NCBI RefSeq assembly: GCF_024171725.1 | Contig: NZ_JAMTCG010000001.1 | Coordinates: 682,001 to 746,000 of the forward strand | Direction of reading: 5' to 3' | DNA length: 64,000 bases | Source: Williamsia serinedens | GTDB lineage: Bacteria > Actinomycetota > Actinomycetes > Mycobacteriales > Mycobacteriaceae | In this document: positions 46,176 to 54,432 of the stretch, piece by piece | Position numbering within the stretch: position 1 is the stretch's first letter | Layout: each line of letters opens with the position of its first letter | Position numbers and translations under genes: made by a program | The notes under the pieces: generated by a model | What the model was told of the DNA's origin: nothing | Databases searched by the model: none | Seen by the model: the letters and a program-made list of their open reading frames with translations, nothing else

Positions 46176-46662
46176 AGGCCTTGAAGTCGTCGGGCGAGAT
46201 GTTGTCCAGGAACTCCTTGAACTTCTCCACCTCGTCCTCCTTGACCTCCTCGGAGTCGGCTGACTCCTCGTCGGGGATGATCAGGCCCGCCTCGGTGAGG
46301 ACGCCCTCCTCGGCGATGATCGGCACCTCGGCGCGCATCGCGACCGCGACGGCGTCCGACGGCCGCGCCGACACGCGCAGCTCACCGCCGAAGATCATCT
46401 CGGCGTAGAAGGTGCCCTCCTGCATGTCGACGATGCGCACCTCGACGAGTTCCTGGCCGAACGCGGTCACGAGGTTGACGATCAGGTCGTGGGTGAGCGG
46501 CCGGGGCGGCTCGACGCCCTTCTGCTTCAGGGCGATCGAAGCGGCCTCGCTCTGGCCGATCCAGATCGGGAGATAGCGCTCCCCGTCGACCTCGCGGAGC
46601 AGCAACACGGGCTGACCCTGTGGTGGTTCCACGCGGATCCCGACGACGTGCATCTCACCCAT
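46162..46662 (-). CDS. bifunctional nuclease family protein (DUF151, Rv1829-like)
   Basis: A 166-aa protein of the BFN/DUF151 family, for which RNase and DNase activity has been reported in plants. Core: MHVVGIRVEPPQGQPVLLLREVDGERYLPIWIGQSEAASIALKQKG and ELRVSARPSDAVAVAMRAEVPI. An acidic C-terminal stretch follows (DEESADSEEVKEDEVEKF). ATG 46662 has GGGAGA 6 nt upstream; the frame is open further upstream but without signals. It sits between two MerR genes as in mycobacteria. Its stop codon lies inside a 24-bp tandem repeat. Confidence 0.92.
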   Translation of the reverse strand: MGEMHVVGIRVEPPQGQPVLLLREVDGERYLPIWIGQSEAASIALKQKGVEPPRPLTHDLIVNLVTAFGQELVEVRIVDMQEGTFYAEMIFGGELRVSARPSDAVAVAMRAEVPIIAEEGVLTEAGLIIPDEESADSEEVKEDEVEKFKEFLDNISPDDFKASGGA

Positions 46663-46664
46663 GG

Positions 46665-46757
46665 TCACTCTCCCGCCTGCCAAGGGGCACATCTCACAGC
46701 GCGACGCGCCTGTCGAACAGCACCGACCGGCACGTGGGGTACGGGCCGGTCGATCAT
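46665..46757 (-). CDS. candidate leaderless small ORF upstream of the nuclease
   Basis: ATG 46757 stands 5 nt after minus-strand TAGCGT (46763-46768). The 30-codon frame ends in TGA just 2 nt before the nuclease ATG 46662 (TGACCATG). The product is basic with one Cys and one Trp and matches nothing I know. A uORF that delivers ribosomes to the next start is plausible; chance is the alternative. Confidence 0.4.
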   Translation of the reverse strand: MIDRPVPHVPVGAVRQARRAVRCAPWQAGE

Positions 46758-46805
46758 GGTCGACGCTACACCTCACGGGCGCGACCCACCGGGGCGTGCG
46801 CGGGC

Positions 46806-47558
46806 TCAGTCCAGGGCATCGCGCACAGCGGCTTTCACCAGCTGTGTGTGCAGGGTGACGGTCAACGCGGCCACCTCGCGGGTGAGTTCCTCGGCCCGGT
46901 CGCGGGCGCCGGCGCCCTTGCTCTTCGCGATCGGGTTCGCGATCTGGGCGACCAGACCGGCCTCGCGGTCGGCGGAGACCTTGAACGCGCGCAGGTGCCT
47001 CGCCTCGAGGCCGTAGTCGGCGAGCGCTGCGGCCGCCTCGACCAGCCGGACCGCGTCCTCGTCGAAGAACCCGCCGGGTCCGGGTGTGAGCAGACCGGCG
47101 GCGAGGAGTTCGGACACGAACTCGGCGTCGGCCCCGGTGCGCTCGACCAGCGCCTCGCGCGACACGCGACCACCCGCGCTCTCGAAGTCCATCGCGGGGG
47201 CCACCCACGACTTCGCCGTCGACAGCAACCGCGGGGTGCCCGGGTCGACGCGTTCGCCACGGTCGATGGCCTCGAGCTGGTCCTTGATGACCTTCAGCGG
47301 CAGATAGCGGTCCCGCTGGGCGGTGAGGACGAAGCGCAGCCGTTCACAGTCGTCGGCGGTGAACCGTCGGTAGCCCGACGGTGACCGCTGGGGCGTGATG
47401 AGCCCCTCCGCCTCGAGGAAGCGGATCTTCGAGATGGTGACGTCGGGGAAATCCGGACGGAGCCGGTCGAGGACGGCGCCGATGGACATCGACCCCTCGC
47501 CGGCTCCCGCCCGACCGCCCGCGCGGGCGGCCCCGCCACCGGTGGACGGCGCGGTCAC
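46806..47558 (-). CDS. MerR-family regulator (Rv1828-like)
   Basis: A 250-aa regulator. The [58 protein letters not shown] is the mycobacterial Rv1828 type. A helical effector/dimer region follows ([45 protein letters not shown]). GTG 47558 starts it, 6 nt after the garA stop, so it belongs to the gcvH-garA-merR group. The N-terminal 20 residues are Gly/Ala-rich and may be disordered or over-extended. Confidence 0.93.
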   Translation of the reverse strand: MTAPSTGGGAARAGGRAGAGEGSMSIGAVLDRLRPDFPDVTISKIRFLEAEGLITPQRSPSGYRRFTADDCERLRFVLTAQRDRYLPLKVIKDQLEAIDRGERVDPGTPRLLSTAKSWVAPAMDFESAGGRVSREALVERTGADAEFVSELLAAGLLTPGPGGFFDEDAVRLVEAAAALADYGLEARHLRAFKVSADREAGLVAQIANPIAKSKGAGARDRAEELTREVAALTVTLHTQLVKAAVRDALD

Positions 47559-47564
47559 GACCGG

Positions 47565-48023
47565 TTACCCGGCCGCCGACGATCCGTCGCCGGAGGGTCC
47601 GCTGAGGAACACCAGACGGAACTTGCCGATCTGCACCTCGTCGCCGTTGGCCAGGACCGCCGAGTCGACGGGCTCCCGGTTCACGTAGGTGCCGTTCAGC
47701 GAGCCGACGTCGACGACCTGGAACTCGTTGTCCGCGAGACGGAACTCCGCGTGGCGACGGGAGACGGTCACGTCGTCGAGGAAGATGTCGCTGTCGGGGT
47801 GGCGACCCGCCGACGTGGTGGTCTGATCGAGGAGGAAGCGCGACCCGGCGTTCGGCCCACGCTTGACGACGAGCAGCGCGGTACCCGGCGAGAGACGTTC
47901 GACGGCGGCCTCGGCGGTGTCGGTCGTCGATCCCCCGGAAGCGTCGAGTTCCTTGATGAAATCGGCGCGGAAGACCGACGTCGTCTCCACGGGCGCGTCG
48001 TAGTCCTTCTCGTTGTCGCTCAC
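47565..48023 (-). CDS. garA: FHA-domain metabolic switch protein GarA
   Basis: GarA binds and inhibits 2-oxoglutarate-consuming enzymes such as 2-oxoglutarate dehydrogenase and NAD-glutamate dehydrogenase, and is switched off by PknB/PknG phosphorylation. The 152-aa protein keeps the phosphorylated ETTSVFRADF motif (Thr14/Thr15) and the FHA core SAGRHPDSDIFLDDVTVSRRHAEF...SLNGTYVNREPV. GTG 48023 has AAGGAG 6 nt upstream. A 200-nt region with a TACGGT box (48197-48202) separates it from gcvH. Confidence 0.96.
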   Translation of the reverse strand: MSDNEKDYDAPVETTSVFRADFIKELDASGGSTTDTAEAAVERLSPGTALLVVKRGPNAGSRFLLDQTTTSAGRHPDSDIFLDDVTVSRRHAEFRLADNEFQVVDVGSLNGTYVNREPVDSAVLANGDEVQIGKFRLVFLSGPSGDGSSAAG

Positions 48024-48223
48024 CAACCACTCCTTCTCGGGTTCTCGTGACCTGTCGATGCAGGTCGCGCGTGTCGGGTCGACAGCGGTGGCGCATGTCG
48101 ACCCGGTTGTCCGTGGTGATCCCCGGCGGCCGGGGTGCCTGTCGACGCGGTGGTGGTCCGCGTCAGGTGCTCCCGAGGTCCGCTCGTGCCCATCTGACCG
48201 TACCCTGCCGGGCCCCGGCCGGA

Positions 48224-48628
48224 TCAGCTGTCGATGACCTTGCGGTAGCCGTCGGCGTCGAGCAGGCCGCCGAGCACCGCGTCGAGGTCGGTGCCGTCGG
48301 AGACGGCGATCTCGATGAGCCACCCGTCGCCGTACGGCGCGGAGTTCACCAGTTCCGGCGTGCTCTCCAGGGCGTCGTTCACCGCGGCCACCGAGCCCTC
48401 GAGCGGGCCGTAGATGTCCGACACGCTCTTGGTCGACTCGACCTCGGCGAACGACTCGCCCGCGGTCACATCGTCGTCGACGGCGGGCAGCTGCACGAAC
48501 ACGACGTCGCCGAGCTGATCCTGTGCGTAGGCGGTGATCCCGACCCGGACCCGATCCGGTCCGAGCTGCTCGATCCACTCGTGTTCGACGGTGTAGCGCA
48601 GGTTCCCGGGGACCTCGATCTCACTCAC
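48224..48628 (-). CDS. gcvH: glycine cleavage system H protein
   Basis: A 134-aa lipoyl carrier that shuttles the aminomethyl group between P, T and L proteins. The lipoylated lysine is Lys67 in FAEVESTKSVSDIYGP; the start is EIEVPGNLRYTVEHEWIE. The GTG start at 48628 is leaderless (TAGGGT 7 nt before). The region after the stop contains the palindrome CCGGGCCCCGG, a possible weak terminator. Confidence 0.97.
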   Translation of the reverse strand: MSEIEVPGNLRYTVEHEWIEQLGPDRVRVGITAYAQDQLGDVVFVQLPAVDDDVTAGESFAEVESTKSVSDIYGPLEGSVAAVNDALESTPELVNSAPYGDGWLIEIAVSDGTDLDAVLGGLLDADGYRKVIDS

Positions 48629-48635
48629 GCCGTGA

Positions 48636-48641
48636 ACCCTA
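48636..48641 (-). promoter_or_regulatory. leaderless -10 box for gcvH
   Basis: Minus-strand TAGGGT, then 7 nt (TCACGGC) and GTG 48628. The pgsA2 gene ends at 48639, so the box overlaps its stop. Confidence 0.65.
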
Positions 48642-49256
48642 TCGTGCCCGCGGCACGTGCCGGACGACGAGCACCACCTGCCACCAGTACTGCACGAACG
48701 ACCACACGTACATGCCGGTGCCCCAGATGAGGAAGGCCCATCCGATCGGGTGGAACACGTCGCCGAGCCAGTTGTCGATCTGTCCGCCGAGCACGAACGG
48801 GAACCCGTACATCAGCGAGAACGTCGCCGCCTTGCCCACGTAGGTGACCGGCAGCGCGGTCAACCCGCGCGTGCGCAGGATCGGAACCGCGGCCAGCAGC
48901 AACAGATCCCGTCCGATGAGGACCCCGATGAGCCACCAGGGGACGATGTCGCGCACCCCGAGGCAGATCGGGATGACGATCATGTAGATCCGGTCGGCGG
49001 CCGGGTCGAGCAGGGCGCCGAGCGACGACGACTGGTCCAACAGTCGGGCGAGTTTGCCGTCGGCCCAGTCCGACGCACCGGACACCAGGAGGATCGCGAA
49101 CGACCACCCGTAGGCGTGCTCGAACACCAACAGCCACACGAACACCGGCACGAGCACCAGACGCAGCAGGCTCAGTGCGTTGGGGACCGTGACGACGCGG
49201 TCCGACATGACGGGCTCGACCGCCCCGGGTGCCCGCGTGGAGCCCTCGGAATCCAT
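48639..49256 (-). CDS. pgsA2: CDP-alcohol phosphatidyltransferase (PgsA2-like)
   Basis: A membrane enzyme that transfers a phosphatidyl group from CDP-diacylglycerol to an alcohol. 205 aa with about six hydrophobic helices. The catalytic motif D-x2-DG-x2-AR-x8-G-x3-D-x3-D is SDWADGKLARLLDQSSSLGALLDPAADR. Neighbours and length match M. tuberculosis PgsA2 (Rv1822); whether it makes phosphatidylglycerophosphate or cardiolipin is unclear. ATG 49256 is used; ATG 49208 would give a product nearer the conserved start. Confidence 0.9.
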   Translation of the reverse strand: MDSEGSTRAPGAVEPVMSDRVVTVPNALSLLRLVLVPVFVWLLVFEHAYGWSFAILLVSGASDWADGKLARLLDQSSSLGALLDPAADRIYMIVIPICLGVRDIVPWWLIGVLIGRDLLLLAAVPILRTRGLTALPVTYVGKAATFSLMYGFPFVLGGQIDNWLGDVFHPIGWAFLIWGTGMYVWSFVQYWWQVVLVVRHVPRAR

Positions 49257-49292
49257 GGCGCCCAGCCTGTCACACCACCGACGGGCCCGGGG

Positions 49293-51692
49293 TCAGCGGA
49301 AGATGCCGATGATCCCCTGCAGCGTCTTCGCCCCGCCCGACGCGAACGGGTTGTCGTGGACCATGTAGGTCCACGTCGTCGTCGAGCGACGCAGGTCCGC
49401 GCCCTCGAGGTCGACGCCGTCGGCGGTGATGGTCGCCTCGCGGAAGGTGGTGCGCGCCTTCTCCACCGCCTCGGCGGGAAGGGTCGCGAAGGCGTCGAGG
49501 ATCAGCTTGTGGAACTCGTCGAGCGGGCTCTCCCGGCCGATCGACCGCAGGTGGATGCTGGCGCGCACATCGGCGACGAAGGCCAGGTGATCGGCCCAGG
49601 CGCGGTCGAGGTGGTACAGCACGATCTCGCGGGCCGCCTGCACGAGGACGTCACGCGGCACCGGGTCGGTCTTCACGGCCACCGCCGAGGCCTGCGCGCC
49701 GTCGGACTCGTCGGCAGCGTCCTCAGGAGTCGTCGACGAGCCGGCCGTCCCCGTCAGCTCGGCGTACCGCTGCGGCTCGGACTCCTCGAACTCCGTCAGG
49801 GCGATGTCGGTGGTGAGCACCTCCATGCGGCGCTTGACGACGATGTCGCGCTGCTGGTTGACCAGCTTGTTGTAGCGCCAGGTGTTCGCGTGCAGCTCGA
49901 GCATGATGCCCTCGGCCACACGCTGCGCCTGCTCGATGAGCTCGATGCCGCGCTCCCCCATCGACCCGTCCTCGTTCTCCGACTCTGGATCCCGCTTGAA
50001 CGACAGGTTCTTGGTGACCACCGGGTCCTGCAGCGAGGAGAAGAACACGCTGCGCCCCGGGTCACCCTGACGACCCGCACGTCCGCGCAGCTGGCTGTCG
50101 AGCCGCTCGGTGTCGTGACGTCCGGTCCCGACGACGCACAGACCGCCGAGTTCGACGATCTGGTCGCGGGCACCGGTCGACTTGCCGTCCTTCTCGCCGC
50201 GGCTGCCGCCGAGCTTGATGTCGGTGCCGCGACCGGCCATCTGCGTCGAGACCGTGACGGCGTCGAGTGCGCCGGCCTCGGCGATGATGACCGCCTCCTC
50301 GGCGTCGTTCTTGGCGTTGAGGACGACACTGCTGACGCCTGCCCGCTCGAGCAGCAGCGCCAGCTCCTCCGACTCGGCGACGTCGTGGGTGCCGATGAGC
50401 ACCGGCTGGCCGGTCTCGTGGATCTCCTTGACGAACTCGACGATCGCCTCGGCCTTGTGGAACTTGGTGTCGTACACGCGATCGGGCTCGTCGACACGGA
50501 TGTTGTCGGTGTTCGGCGGGATCTGCGAGACGGCGAGGTCGTAGAACTGGCGGAACTGCTCGCCGGCGGCGAGGGCGGTGCCGGTCATGCCGCACACCGT
50601 CGGGTAGCGACCGATGAGCGCCTGGACGGTCATCGTGTCGATGACCTCGCCCGAATCCGTCTGCGCCAGGCCCTCTTTCATCTCCACGGCCGCCTGCAGG
50701 CCGTCGGGCCAGCGCTGCAGCTGGGCGACACGGCCGCGGGAGGAGTTGATGAGGTGCACGCCGCCGTCGCGGACGATGTAGTGGACGTCGCGTTCGACGA
50801 GGATGTGCGCGTGCATGGCGATGGTGACGTGCACGAGCGTGGTGCCGACGTGCTCCTCGGAGTAGAGGTCGATGCCGCCGAGCTCGGCCTCGACGAACTC
50901 CGCGCCCTCGTCGGTGAGGAATACGTTGCGGCCCTCGGTGTCGATCTCGTAGTGGTTCTTCTTCAGCTTGGCCACGGTGTCGTGGATGAGCTTGTCGGGC
51001 ACCTCGCCGGTGGTGGCGCCGGCCAGGATGAGGGGCACCAGCGCCTCGTCGACGAGCACCGAGTCGGCCTCGTCGATGATCGCCACGTCCGGTGTCGGGG
51101 AGACCAGGTCCTCCTCGCGGGTGACCAGCTGGTCGCGCAGGACGTCGAACCCGATCTCGTTCACCGAGGCGTAGGTGACGTCGGCGGCGTAGGCGGTACG
51201 GCGCTCGTCCTTCGTCGACGACTCCGACACCGAGCCGGAGGTCATGTCGAACAGGTCGAACAGGGGCTTCATCCACTCCGCGTCGCGCGTGGCGAGGTAG
51301 TCGTTGACGGAGATGACATGCACGCGGCGGCCCAGCAGCACGTAGCCGACGGCCGCGATCGCGCCCGACAGGGTCTTGCCCTCACCGGTCGCCATCTCGA
51401 CGATGTCGCCCTCGAGCAGGCGCAGCGCGCCCTGCAGCTGGACGTCGAAGGGGCGCATCTGCAGCGAGCGCTCGGCACCCTCGCGGACCAGGGCCAGGAA
51501 CTTCGCGCGGTCGTCCCCCGCGGGATCGGTGATGTCCAGTTTCTCCGCCGCCGACGCGAACTCGTCGTCGGACAACCCCGCGGCCCAGTCGTCGTGCGAG
51601 GAGGCCTTGGTGATGAGGGCGACCGACTTCGACTGGTTGCGCGTCGCCTGCGCGCCCAGCATCCGCCACATCCTGTTGGAGAGCTTGCCCAC
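49293..51692 (-). CDS. secA2: accessory Sec ATPase SecA2
   Basis: Accessory preprotein translocase motor of mycolata, exporting a subset of proteins. 799 aa. The DEAD motor has [42 protein letters not shown] and [27 protein letters not shown] and [17 protein letters not shown] follow. It lacks the C-terminal zinc linker of SecA1 and the first residues are short, as in actinobacterial SecA2. GTG 51692 has AGGAG about 10 nt upstream. It ends the segment that parallels Rv1821-Rv1854c. Confidence 0.95.
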   Translation of the reverse strand: MGKLSNRMWRMLGAQATRNQSKSVALITKASSHDDWAAGLSDDEFASAAEKLDITDPAGDDRAKFLALVREGAERSLQMRPFDVQLQGALRLLEGDIVEMATGEGKTLSGAIAAVGYVLLGRRVHVISVNDYLATRDAEWMKPLFDLFDMTSGSVSESSTKDERRTAYAADVTYASVNEIGFDVLRDQLVTREEDLVSPTPDVAIIDEADSVLVDEALVPLILAGATTGEVPDKLIHDTVAKLKKNHYEIDTEGRNVFLTDEGAEFVEAELGGIDLYSEEHVGTTLVHVTIAMHAHILVERDVHYIVRDGGVHLINSSRGRVAQLQRWPDGLQAAVEMKEGLAQTDSGEVIDTMTVQALIGRYPTVCGMTGTALAAGEQFRQFYDLAVSQIPPNTDNIRVDEPDRVYDTKFHKAEAIVEFVKEIHETGQPVLIGTHDVAESEELALLLERAGVSSVVLNAKNDAEEAVIIAEAGALDAVTVSTQMAGRGTDIKLGGSRGEKDGKSTGARDQIVELGGLCVVGTGRHDTERLDSQLRGRAGRQGDPGRSVFFSSLQDPVVTKNLSFKRDPESENEDGSMGERGIELIEQAQRVAEGIMLELHANTWRYNKLVNQQRDIVVKRRMEVLTTDIALTEFEESEPQRYAELTGTAGSSTTPEDAADESDGAQASAVAVKTDPVPRDVLVQAAREIVLYHLDRAWADHLAFVADVRASIHLRSIGRESPLDEFHKLILDAFATLPAEAVEKARTTFREATITADGVDLEGADLRRSTTTWTYMVHDNPFASGGAKTLQGIIGIFR

Positions 51693-51805
51693 TGACCGAT
51701 CACTCCTGTCTGACGTGCACGGGGGCCTGCCCGCCCCGCGCCCCGTGGCCGACCCCACCGTACGCGGGACGGCCCGCCGACCTGCGGGAGATCACGCCGT
51801 CGAGG

Positions 51806-51877
51806 TCACACCCCTTCGACGACGTCGACTCAGACCCCGCCGACGACGTCGACTCAGACCCCGCCGACGACTTCGTC
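51806..51877 (-). repeat. 24-bp tandem repeats carrying the hydrolase stop codon
   Basis: Three 24-bp units on the minus strand: 51877-51854 (gene end, Asp-Glu-Val-Val-Gly-Gly-Val-stop), 51853-51830 (Val-Asp-Val-Val-Gly-Gly-Val-stop) and 51829-51806 (Val-Asp-Val-Val-Glu-Gly-Val-stop). All keep the gene's frame and end in TGA. Units 2 and 3 share GTCGACGTCGTCG. The same design as at the nuclease gene, but with different sequence. Confidence 0.92.
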
Positions 51878-52768
51878 GAGGAAGTCGACGTAATCGGCGA
51901 CCGCGGTCTCGAAGGCGTCGCCGAGATAGATGTCGAAGTGGCCGACCGGGTAGCGCTTGATCACGGCGTTCGGCATGCGTTCGGCGTGCTTGATCGTCGC
52001 GGCGGCCGGGGCCACGGTGTCGTTCTCGCAGACGCCGAACAGGACCGGCGCCGTCACCGACCTCGCGACCTTGCCCGGCTTGTCCCGCGGGATCCGCAGG
52101 GCCACGGCCGCGGCGACCTCGTCGGAGAAGGACATCCCCTCGGGCACGAGGGCGAGGTAGCCGTCGAGCGCGTCGGGGGTGTTCATCAGGGCGGTCTGGC
52201 CGGGTCGTCCCGCCAGCGGCACCAACACCCGGGGCTTGTGGCGTGCGGCGGCGAGCGTGTCGGCGACGGCGCGGGCGGTGACGGCGAGCGACGACGGCCC
52301 CATGCTGGCGCGTGCCGAGGCGATCCCGTCGGTGAAGGGGCACTGCGCGATCGCCGCGGCGACGCGCGGGTCCTGCGCCGCGATGACCAGCACGTGTCCG
52401 CCGCCGAACGAGGACCCGAAGAGGACGACACGGTCGGGGTCGACACCCGGCAGCGACCGCGCGTGGGCGATGGCGGCGTGCCAGTCCTCCCGTTGACGGT
52501 CGACGTCGAGGAGCTGGCGCGGCTCGCCGCCGCTGGCACCGAAGTGCCGGTAGTCGAAGGCCAGCGCGTGGTATCCCGCGTCGGCGAACCGCTCCGCATA
52601 GGCGTCGAGCCGCATCTCCTTCACCGCGCCGAGGCCGTGGCCCAGCACCACGATCGGGCGTCGTTCACCGTCGGCCGCCTCGGCCCGGTACAGCCACCCC
52701 GCGCAGCGGGTGCCGTGCGAGTCGACCGTGATGTCCTCGCGTGGATACGCCTCGGGCCCCGTCGTCAT
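51854..52768 (-). CDS. alpha/beta hydrolase
   Basis: A 304-aa serine hydrolase of the dienelactone-hydrolase/peptidase-S15-like kind. Oxyanion/HG motif VVLGHGLGAVKEMRLDAYAERFADAGYHALAFDYRHFGAS; nucleophile elbow GSSFGGGHV; late acid and histidine in LFGVCENDTVAP and YPVGHFDIYLGDAFE. The substrate is unknown; xenobiotic esters or lipids are possible. ATG 52768 is leaderless. The last eight codons, stop included, are repeated twice downstream. Confidence 0.88.
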   Translation of the reverse strand: MTTGPEAYPREDITVDSHGTRCAGWLYRAEAADGERRPIVVLGHGLGAVKEMRLDAYAERFADAGYHALAFDYRHFGASGGEPRQLLDVDRQREDWHAAIAHARSLPGVDPDRVVLFGSSFGGGHVLVIAAQDPRVAAAIAQCPFTDGIASARASMGPSSLAVTARAVADTLAAARHKPRVLVPLAGRPGQTALMNTPDALDGYLALVPEGMSFSDEVAAAVALRIPRDKPGKVARSVTAPVLFGVCENDTVAPAAATIKHAERMPNAVIKRYPVGHFDIYLGDAFETAVADYVDFLDEVVGGV

Positions 52769-52774
52769 GGGGTG

Positions 52775-52780
52775 ATTATG
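52775..52780 (-). promoter_or_regulatory. leaderless -10 box for the alpha/beta hydrolase
   Basis: Minus-strand CATAAT, then 6 nt (CACCCC) and ATG 52768. The box overlaps the stop codon of the DUF1990 gene. Confidence 0.6.
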
Positions 52781-53348
52781 TCGCGGGCCACACGCCGGGT
52801 CGCAGCGACCTGATCGCCGCCACGTAGCGCCGGGCCATGATCCGTTGGGCGACCCGACCGATCGGCCCGCCCACCCGCGTCAGCAGCGACCCCGGCCGCG
52901 AGAACGCCGTGACCGCCAGGCGCACGGTGCCGTCGTCGTCGAGGTGGACGAGGAACGCCTCCTCCCCGTCCTCGGGATGGCCGGGCAGCGTGCCGTACAC
53001 GAAGCCCGCCCGGTTCGGTTCGTCGACGACGCGCACCACCCGCACCGGGGCGCGCAGGGCCAGCGGCCCCGGACCGAGCACGACGTCGGCGACGGTGCCC
53101 TCCACCAGCGGGTCGTCGGTCGCCGCGACGCGCGCCCCCGATCGCAGCTGCACCTGCCAGGCGAGCACCGCCGCGGCGCACTGCTCGAAGCGCTCACGTC
53201 CGTGTCCGACGGCACCGTCGTGGTGCAGATGGTGATAGCCCGACGGCAGTCCGGTGAGCGTCGCCCCGACGTCGCGATAGGTCAGGTCGGCGGCGCGCAG
53301 GTCCGCGGCGCGGTCGGGTGCCAACGGGGTCGAGCGCTGCTCGGTCAT
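52776..53348 (-). CDS. DUF1990 family protein
   Basis: A 190-aa protein of unknown function. Family marks are LTYRDVGATLTGLPSGYHHLHHDGAVGHGRERFEQCAAAVLAWQVQ, FVYGTLPGHPEDGEEAFLVHLDDDG and the C-terminal RRYVAAIRSL. It resembles SRPBCC-like small proteins and probably binds a hydrophobic ligand, but this is unproven. ATG 53348 overlaps the mug stop by 4 nt, so the two are co-translated. Confidence 0.85.
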   Translation of the reverse strand: MTEQRSTPLAPDRAADLRAADLTYRDVGATLTGLPSGYHHLHHDGAVGHGRERFEQCAAAVLAWQVQLRSGARVAATDDPLVEGTVADVVLGPGPLALRAPVRVVRVVDEPNRAGFVYGTLPGHPEDGEEAFLVHLDDDGTVRLAVTAFSRPGSLLTRVGGPIGRVAQRIMARRYVAAIRSLRPGVWPAT

Positions 53349-53914
53349 GCCCCACCGTATCGCCGCGGGTGCACATGGAGTCCGGCCGCGACGCCCGCCT
53401 CACGGTAGTGGCGGGCGAGGGTGTCGACGGTCTCGTGCGCGTTGAGTCCACTGGGGTTCGGGACCACCCACAGTCGTGCCCCGGCCAGGTCCTCCGGTTG
53501 CTCCCCCGTGGCCGCCTTGCGACGCCCGAACCCGGTGCGGTACGCCGTGATCCCCGCGACCGCGACCACCCGCGGCCCGACGGCACGCACCGTCTCCTCG
53601 AGGCGGCGCGCGCCGGCGCGCAGCTCGTCGTCGTCGAGTTCGTCGGCGCGTGCGGTGGCCCGCGCGACGATGTTCGTGATGCCGATGCCGGCGCCGAGCA
53701 GCACCTCGCGGTCGGTCGGCGACATCCCCGACGAGGCGTCGATCACGCGGTCGACGAGGCCGCCGCGGAACAGGGCCGGGTAGAAGCGGTTGCCGGGCCG
53801 GGCGAAGTGGGCGCCGGTCGCCGCGGTCCACAGGCTCGGGTTGATGCCGACGAACAGAAGCCGGCACCGGTCGTCGACGAGGTCGTCGACGACGGCGTTC
53901 TCGTGGGCGAGCAA
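53345..53914 (-). CDS. mug: G/U mismatch-specific DNA glycosylase (Mug/TDG family)
   Basis: Removes uracil or ethenocytosine opposite G in base-excision repair. 189 aa from TTG 53914. Motif 1 is [30 protein letters not shown] and motif 2 is [22 protein letters not shown]. The conserved N-terminus seems to begin earlier, with [19 protein letters not shown]. That would need the ATC codon at 53935, which has a perfect GGGAGGA site 6 nt upstream. No ATG/GTG/TTG exists there, so I give the conventional start and flag the other. Confidence 0.9.
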   Translation of the reverse strand: MLAHENAVVDDLVDDRCRLLFVGINPSLWTAATGAHFARPGNRFYPALFRGGLVDRVIDASSGMSPTDREVLLGAGIGITNIVARATARADELDDDELRAGARRLEETVRAVGPRVVAVAGITAYRTGFGRRKAATGEQPEDLAGARLWVVPNPSGLNAHETVDTLARHYREAGVAAGLHVHPRRYGGA

Positions 53915-53951
53915 CTCGTCACGACGGAACCCGATGACGTGTCCTCCCGTC

Positions 53952-53957
53952 TACGGT
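53952..53957 (+). promoter_or_regulatory. leaderless -10 box for the VOC gene
   Basis: TACGGT followed by 6 nt (CGAGCC) and ATG 53964. Confidence 0.6.
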
Positions 53958-53963
53958 CGAGCC

Positions 53964-54407
53964 ATGACCGGTGCTCCCCTGGACCGACGTGTGCACTTCA
54001 TGACGCTGGCGACCGCCGATCTCGACGCGGCGCGCCGCTTCTACGTCGACGGGCTCGGCTGGGAACCGCTGCTCGACGTCGCCGACGAGATCGTCTTCTT
54101 CCAGGTGGCACCCGGCCTGGTGCTCGGCTTCTTCGAGGCCGAGAAGTTCGCGGCCGACGTTGCGGGCGCGACCACGAACATCGTCGCGGGGGTGACGCTC
54201 GCGCACAACGTCGGCGACCGCGACGCGGTGCACGCCGTCGTCGACCGGATGGCAGCCTCCGGCGGCACCGTGGTGACCGCGCCGGAGGACGGAGCGTTCG
54301 GCGGCATCTTCCACGCGATCGTCCGGGACCCGAACGGCGTGGTCTGGGAGGTCGCCCACAACCCCGGGTGGCACGTCGACGACGACGGCACGGTCCACCT
54401 CGGCTGA
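53964..54407 (+). CDS. VOC (glyoxalase/bleomycin-resistance) family protein
   Basis: A 147-aa vicinal-oxygen-chelate protein with two beta-alpha-beta3 modules. [38 protein letters not shown] is module 1; [25 protein letters not shown] closes module 2, with the usual metal-ligand His and Glu. Whether it is an enzyme or a binding protein is open. It is leaderless and divergent from mug. It ends 25 nt before the convergent endonuclease/phosphatase gene. Confidence 0.85.
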   Translation: MTGAPLDRRVHFMTLATADLDAARRFYVDGLGWEPLLDVADEIVFFQVAPGLVLGFFEAEKFAADVAGATTNIVAGVTLAHNVGDRDAVHAVVDRMAASGGTVVTAPEDGAFGGIFHAIVRDPNGVVWEVAHNPGWHVDDDGTVHLG

Positions 54408-54432
54408 GTCGTCGACCGGGTGCCGGACCACG

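Noticed and set aside
48020-48193. 57-codon frame ending in a GTGA overlap with garA
   Set aside because: Its ATG is only 3 nt after TACGGT, too close for a leaderless start, and the composition is like random GC-rich DNA.
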